From positions 1-6,884 of the forward strand of contig CANHKH010000181.1 in NCBI GenBank assembly GCA_947460165.1: DNA of 6,884 nt. Direction: 5' to 3'. The number at the start of each line of letters is the position of its first letter. Within the stretch, counting starts at the first letter, position 1. Below, piece after piece: positions 6,146-6,884 of this stretch. The stretch is from Comamonadaceae bacterium. GTDB taxonomy: Bacteria > Pseudomonadota > Gammaproteobacteria > Burkholderiales > Burkholderiaceae_C. A program made the position numbers and the translations under genes. Below the pieces are notes generated by a model. That model saw nothing but the letters and a program-made list of their open reading frames with translations, was not told the DNA's origin and did not search any database.

Positions 6146-6162
6146 AATTACGCGTAATTATG
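6143..6162. promoter_or_regulatory. Perfect 20-bp palindrome over the matR start, probable MatR operator
   Basis: CATAATTACGCGTAATTATG is its own reverse complement over all 20 bases. It is AT-rich within a GC-rich region. Dimeric GntR regulators bind inverted repeats, often at their own promoters. Here one end of the palindrome forms a possible -10 (CATAAT on the minus strand) and the other end is the matR start codon, so binding would block transcription of matR and the downstream genes. The half-site GTAATT recurs at 6185-6190, 31 bases from the matching half. That MatR binds here is inferred. Confidence 0.6.
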
Positions 6163-6185
6163 GGCAAAGGCGAGCGAAACAACGG
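6157..6185 (-). promoter_or_regulatory. Candidate promoter for the matR-matA-bug-crotonase-matB cluster
   Basis: On the minus strand CATAAT (6162-6157) matches the -10 consensus at five of six bases. At 17-base spacing the -35 position reads CCGTTG, a poor match. A perfect TTGACA exists further upstream (6199-6194), but no -10 lies at a suitable distance from it. If CATAAT is used, transcription would begin near 6150, leaving a leader of only about five bases before ATG 6145. The weak -35 could mean dependence on an activator or a different true promoter. Confidence 0.3.
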
Positions 6186-6292
6186 TAATTTAATGTCAAC
6201 CGAGCGCAAATGTACGCAAACTGACGGAAATTCCTGACACGGGCTCAAGCAAATGGGAAACCCAGGTCGGTTCAGCCCCCTGCAACGATAAC

Positions 6293-6884
6293 TCAGCTTT
6301 TGGGCCGCCCAGACCAAACCCACAAGGCCACGCCCGCAGCCACCATGGGCACACACAGCCACTGCCCCATGCTCAGGCCTGCGCCCAGCAGGCCCAGGTG
6401 GGCATCGGGCTCGCGAAAGTACTCAGCCACAAAACGCATGGCGCCGTAGCCCATCAAAAAGACCGCAGACACGCGGCCCTGTGGCCGGGGATGGCGGGCG
6501 TACAGCCACAAAACCACAAACAACAGCAGCCCTTCCAGCACAAACTGGTAGACCTGCGAGGGATGGCGGGGCTGCAATGTGCCGCTGCCGGGAAACACCA
6601 TGGCCCAAGGCAGGTCGGGCGATGCCAGCCGCCCCCACAACTCGCCATTGATGAAATTGCCTGCCCGCCCGGCCGCCAAGCCCGTGGGCACACAAGGCGC
6701 AATCAAGTCCATGACCTGCAGCCAGGGCCGGCGGCGCGAGTGCGCAAACCACCACTGCGAGACCAACACGCCCAGCAAACCGCCATGGAAACTCATGCCG
6801 CCTTGCCACACGGCCAAAATTTCCAGCGGGTGCGCCAAGTAGTAGCCCGGCTTGTAAAACAGGCAATAGCCTATGCGCCCACCC
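6293..6884 (-). CDS. lgt: Phosphatidylglycerol--prolipoprotein diacylglyceryl transferase Lgt, N-terminus outside window
   Basis: Lgt is an inner-membrane enzyme that transfers diacylglycerol from phosphatidylglycerol to the lipobox cysteine of prolipoproteins, the first step of lipoprotein maturation. The visible 196 residues start in frame at the window edge with GGRIGYCLFYKPGYY. They contain MSFHGGLLGV with the conserved His (fragment residue 33), the family signature GRAGNFINGELWGR (72-85), RHPSQVYQ (106-113) and MRFVAEYFREPD (149-160) with the C-terminal conserved Arg/Glu set. Several hydrophobic segments fit its multi-pass topology. The frame continues past the internal TTG at 6838, so that codon is not the start. 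Roughly 70-80 N-terminal residues lie outside the window, judging by the usual length. The gene ends 147 bases before matR on the same strand. Read-through into matR is possible, since no clear terminator is seen. Confidence 0.95.
   Translation of the reverse strand, partial: GGRIGYCLFYKPGYYLAHPLEILAVWQGGMSFHGGLLGVLVSQWWFAHSRRRPWLQVMDLIAPCVPTGLAAGRAGNFINGELWGRLASPDLPWAMVFPGSGTLQPRHPSQVYQFVLEGLLLFVVLWLYARHPRPQGRVSAVFLMGYGAMRFVAEYFREPDAHLGLLGAGLSMGQWLCVPMVAAGVALWVWSGRPKS

Noticed and set aside
6254..6264. tgggaaaccca as an lgt terminator
   Set aside because: The stem is only four base pairs with a three-base loop and no T-run follows, so it is too weak to support termination.
6838..6838. Start of lgt at the in-frame TTG 6838
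   Set aside because: The frame stays open to the window edge and the upstream residues (GGRIGYCLFYKPGYY) are typical Lgt sequence, so the gene begins outside the window.

Overview
The window looks like a chromosomal segment from a GC-rich betaproteobacterium, most likely Burkholderiales and probably Comamonadaceae. This rests on the GC-biased codon use, a tripartite-tricarboxylate (Bug/TctC) binding protein of the kind abundant in that order, and the residue-level look of the enzymes. No database search was possible, so the taxonomy is an inference.

The left edge carries the last 14 codons of a plus-strand gene ending in a universal-stress-protein-like tail (1-45). A gap of about 350 bases follows, lying between convergent genes. 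It holds two large imperfect hairpins (88-165 and 257-334), each built as a 26-nt arm, a 26-nt core and a 26-nt arm. The cores are nearly identical (25/26) but lie in opposite orientation. The arms differ between the two hairpins yet remain self-complementary. This is the most unusual structure in the window.

Everything from 399 to 6145 is a minus-strand malonate-utilisation (mat-type) cluster. In transcription order it reads: GntR/FCD regulator (matR-like, 5462-6145), malonyl-CoA decarboxylase (matA, 3894-5465), Bug/TctC periplasmic solute-binding protein (2802-3812), crotonase-family protein (1973-2749), and malonyl-CoA synthetase (matB, 399-1955). The genes are closely spaced: GTGA overlap at matR/matA, then gaps of 81, 52 and 17 nt. 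The expected pathway is malonate capture by the binding protein and uptake by a permease not present here, MatB activation to malonyl-CoA, then MatA decarboxylation to acetyl-CoA. The role of the crotonase is unknown. A perfect 20-bp palindrome covers a possible -10 element and the matR start codon, which suggests autoregulation and a nearly leaderless matR mRNA.

The right edge (6293-6884) holds most of lgt, phosphatidylglycerol--prolipoprotein diacylglyceryl transferase. It is on the same strand, upstream of the mat cluster, and is cut at its N-terminus by the window end. It is a housekeeping neighbour and probably not part of the malonate pathway.
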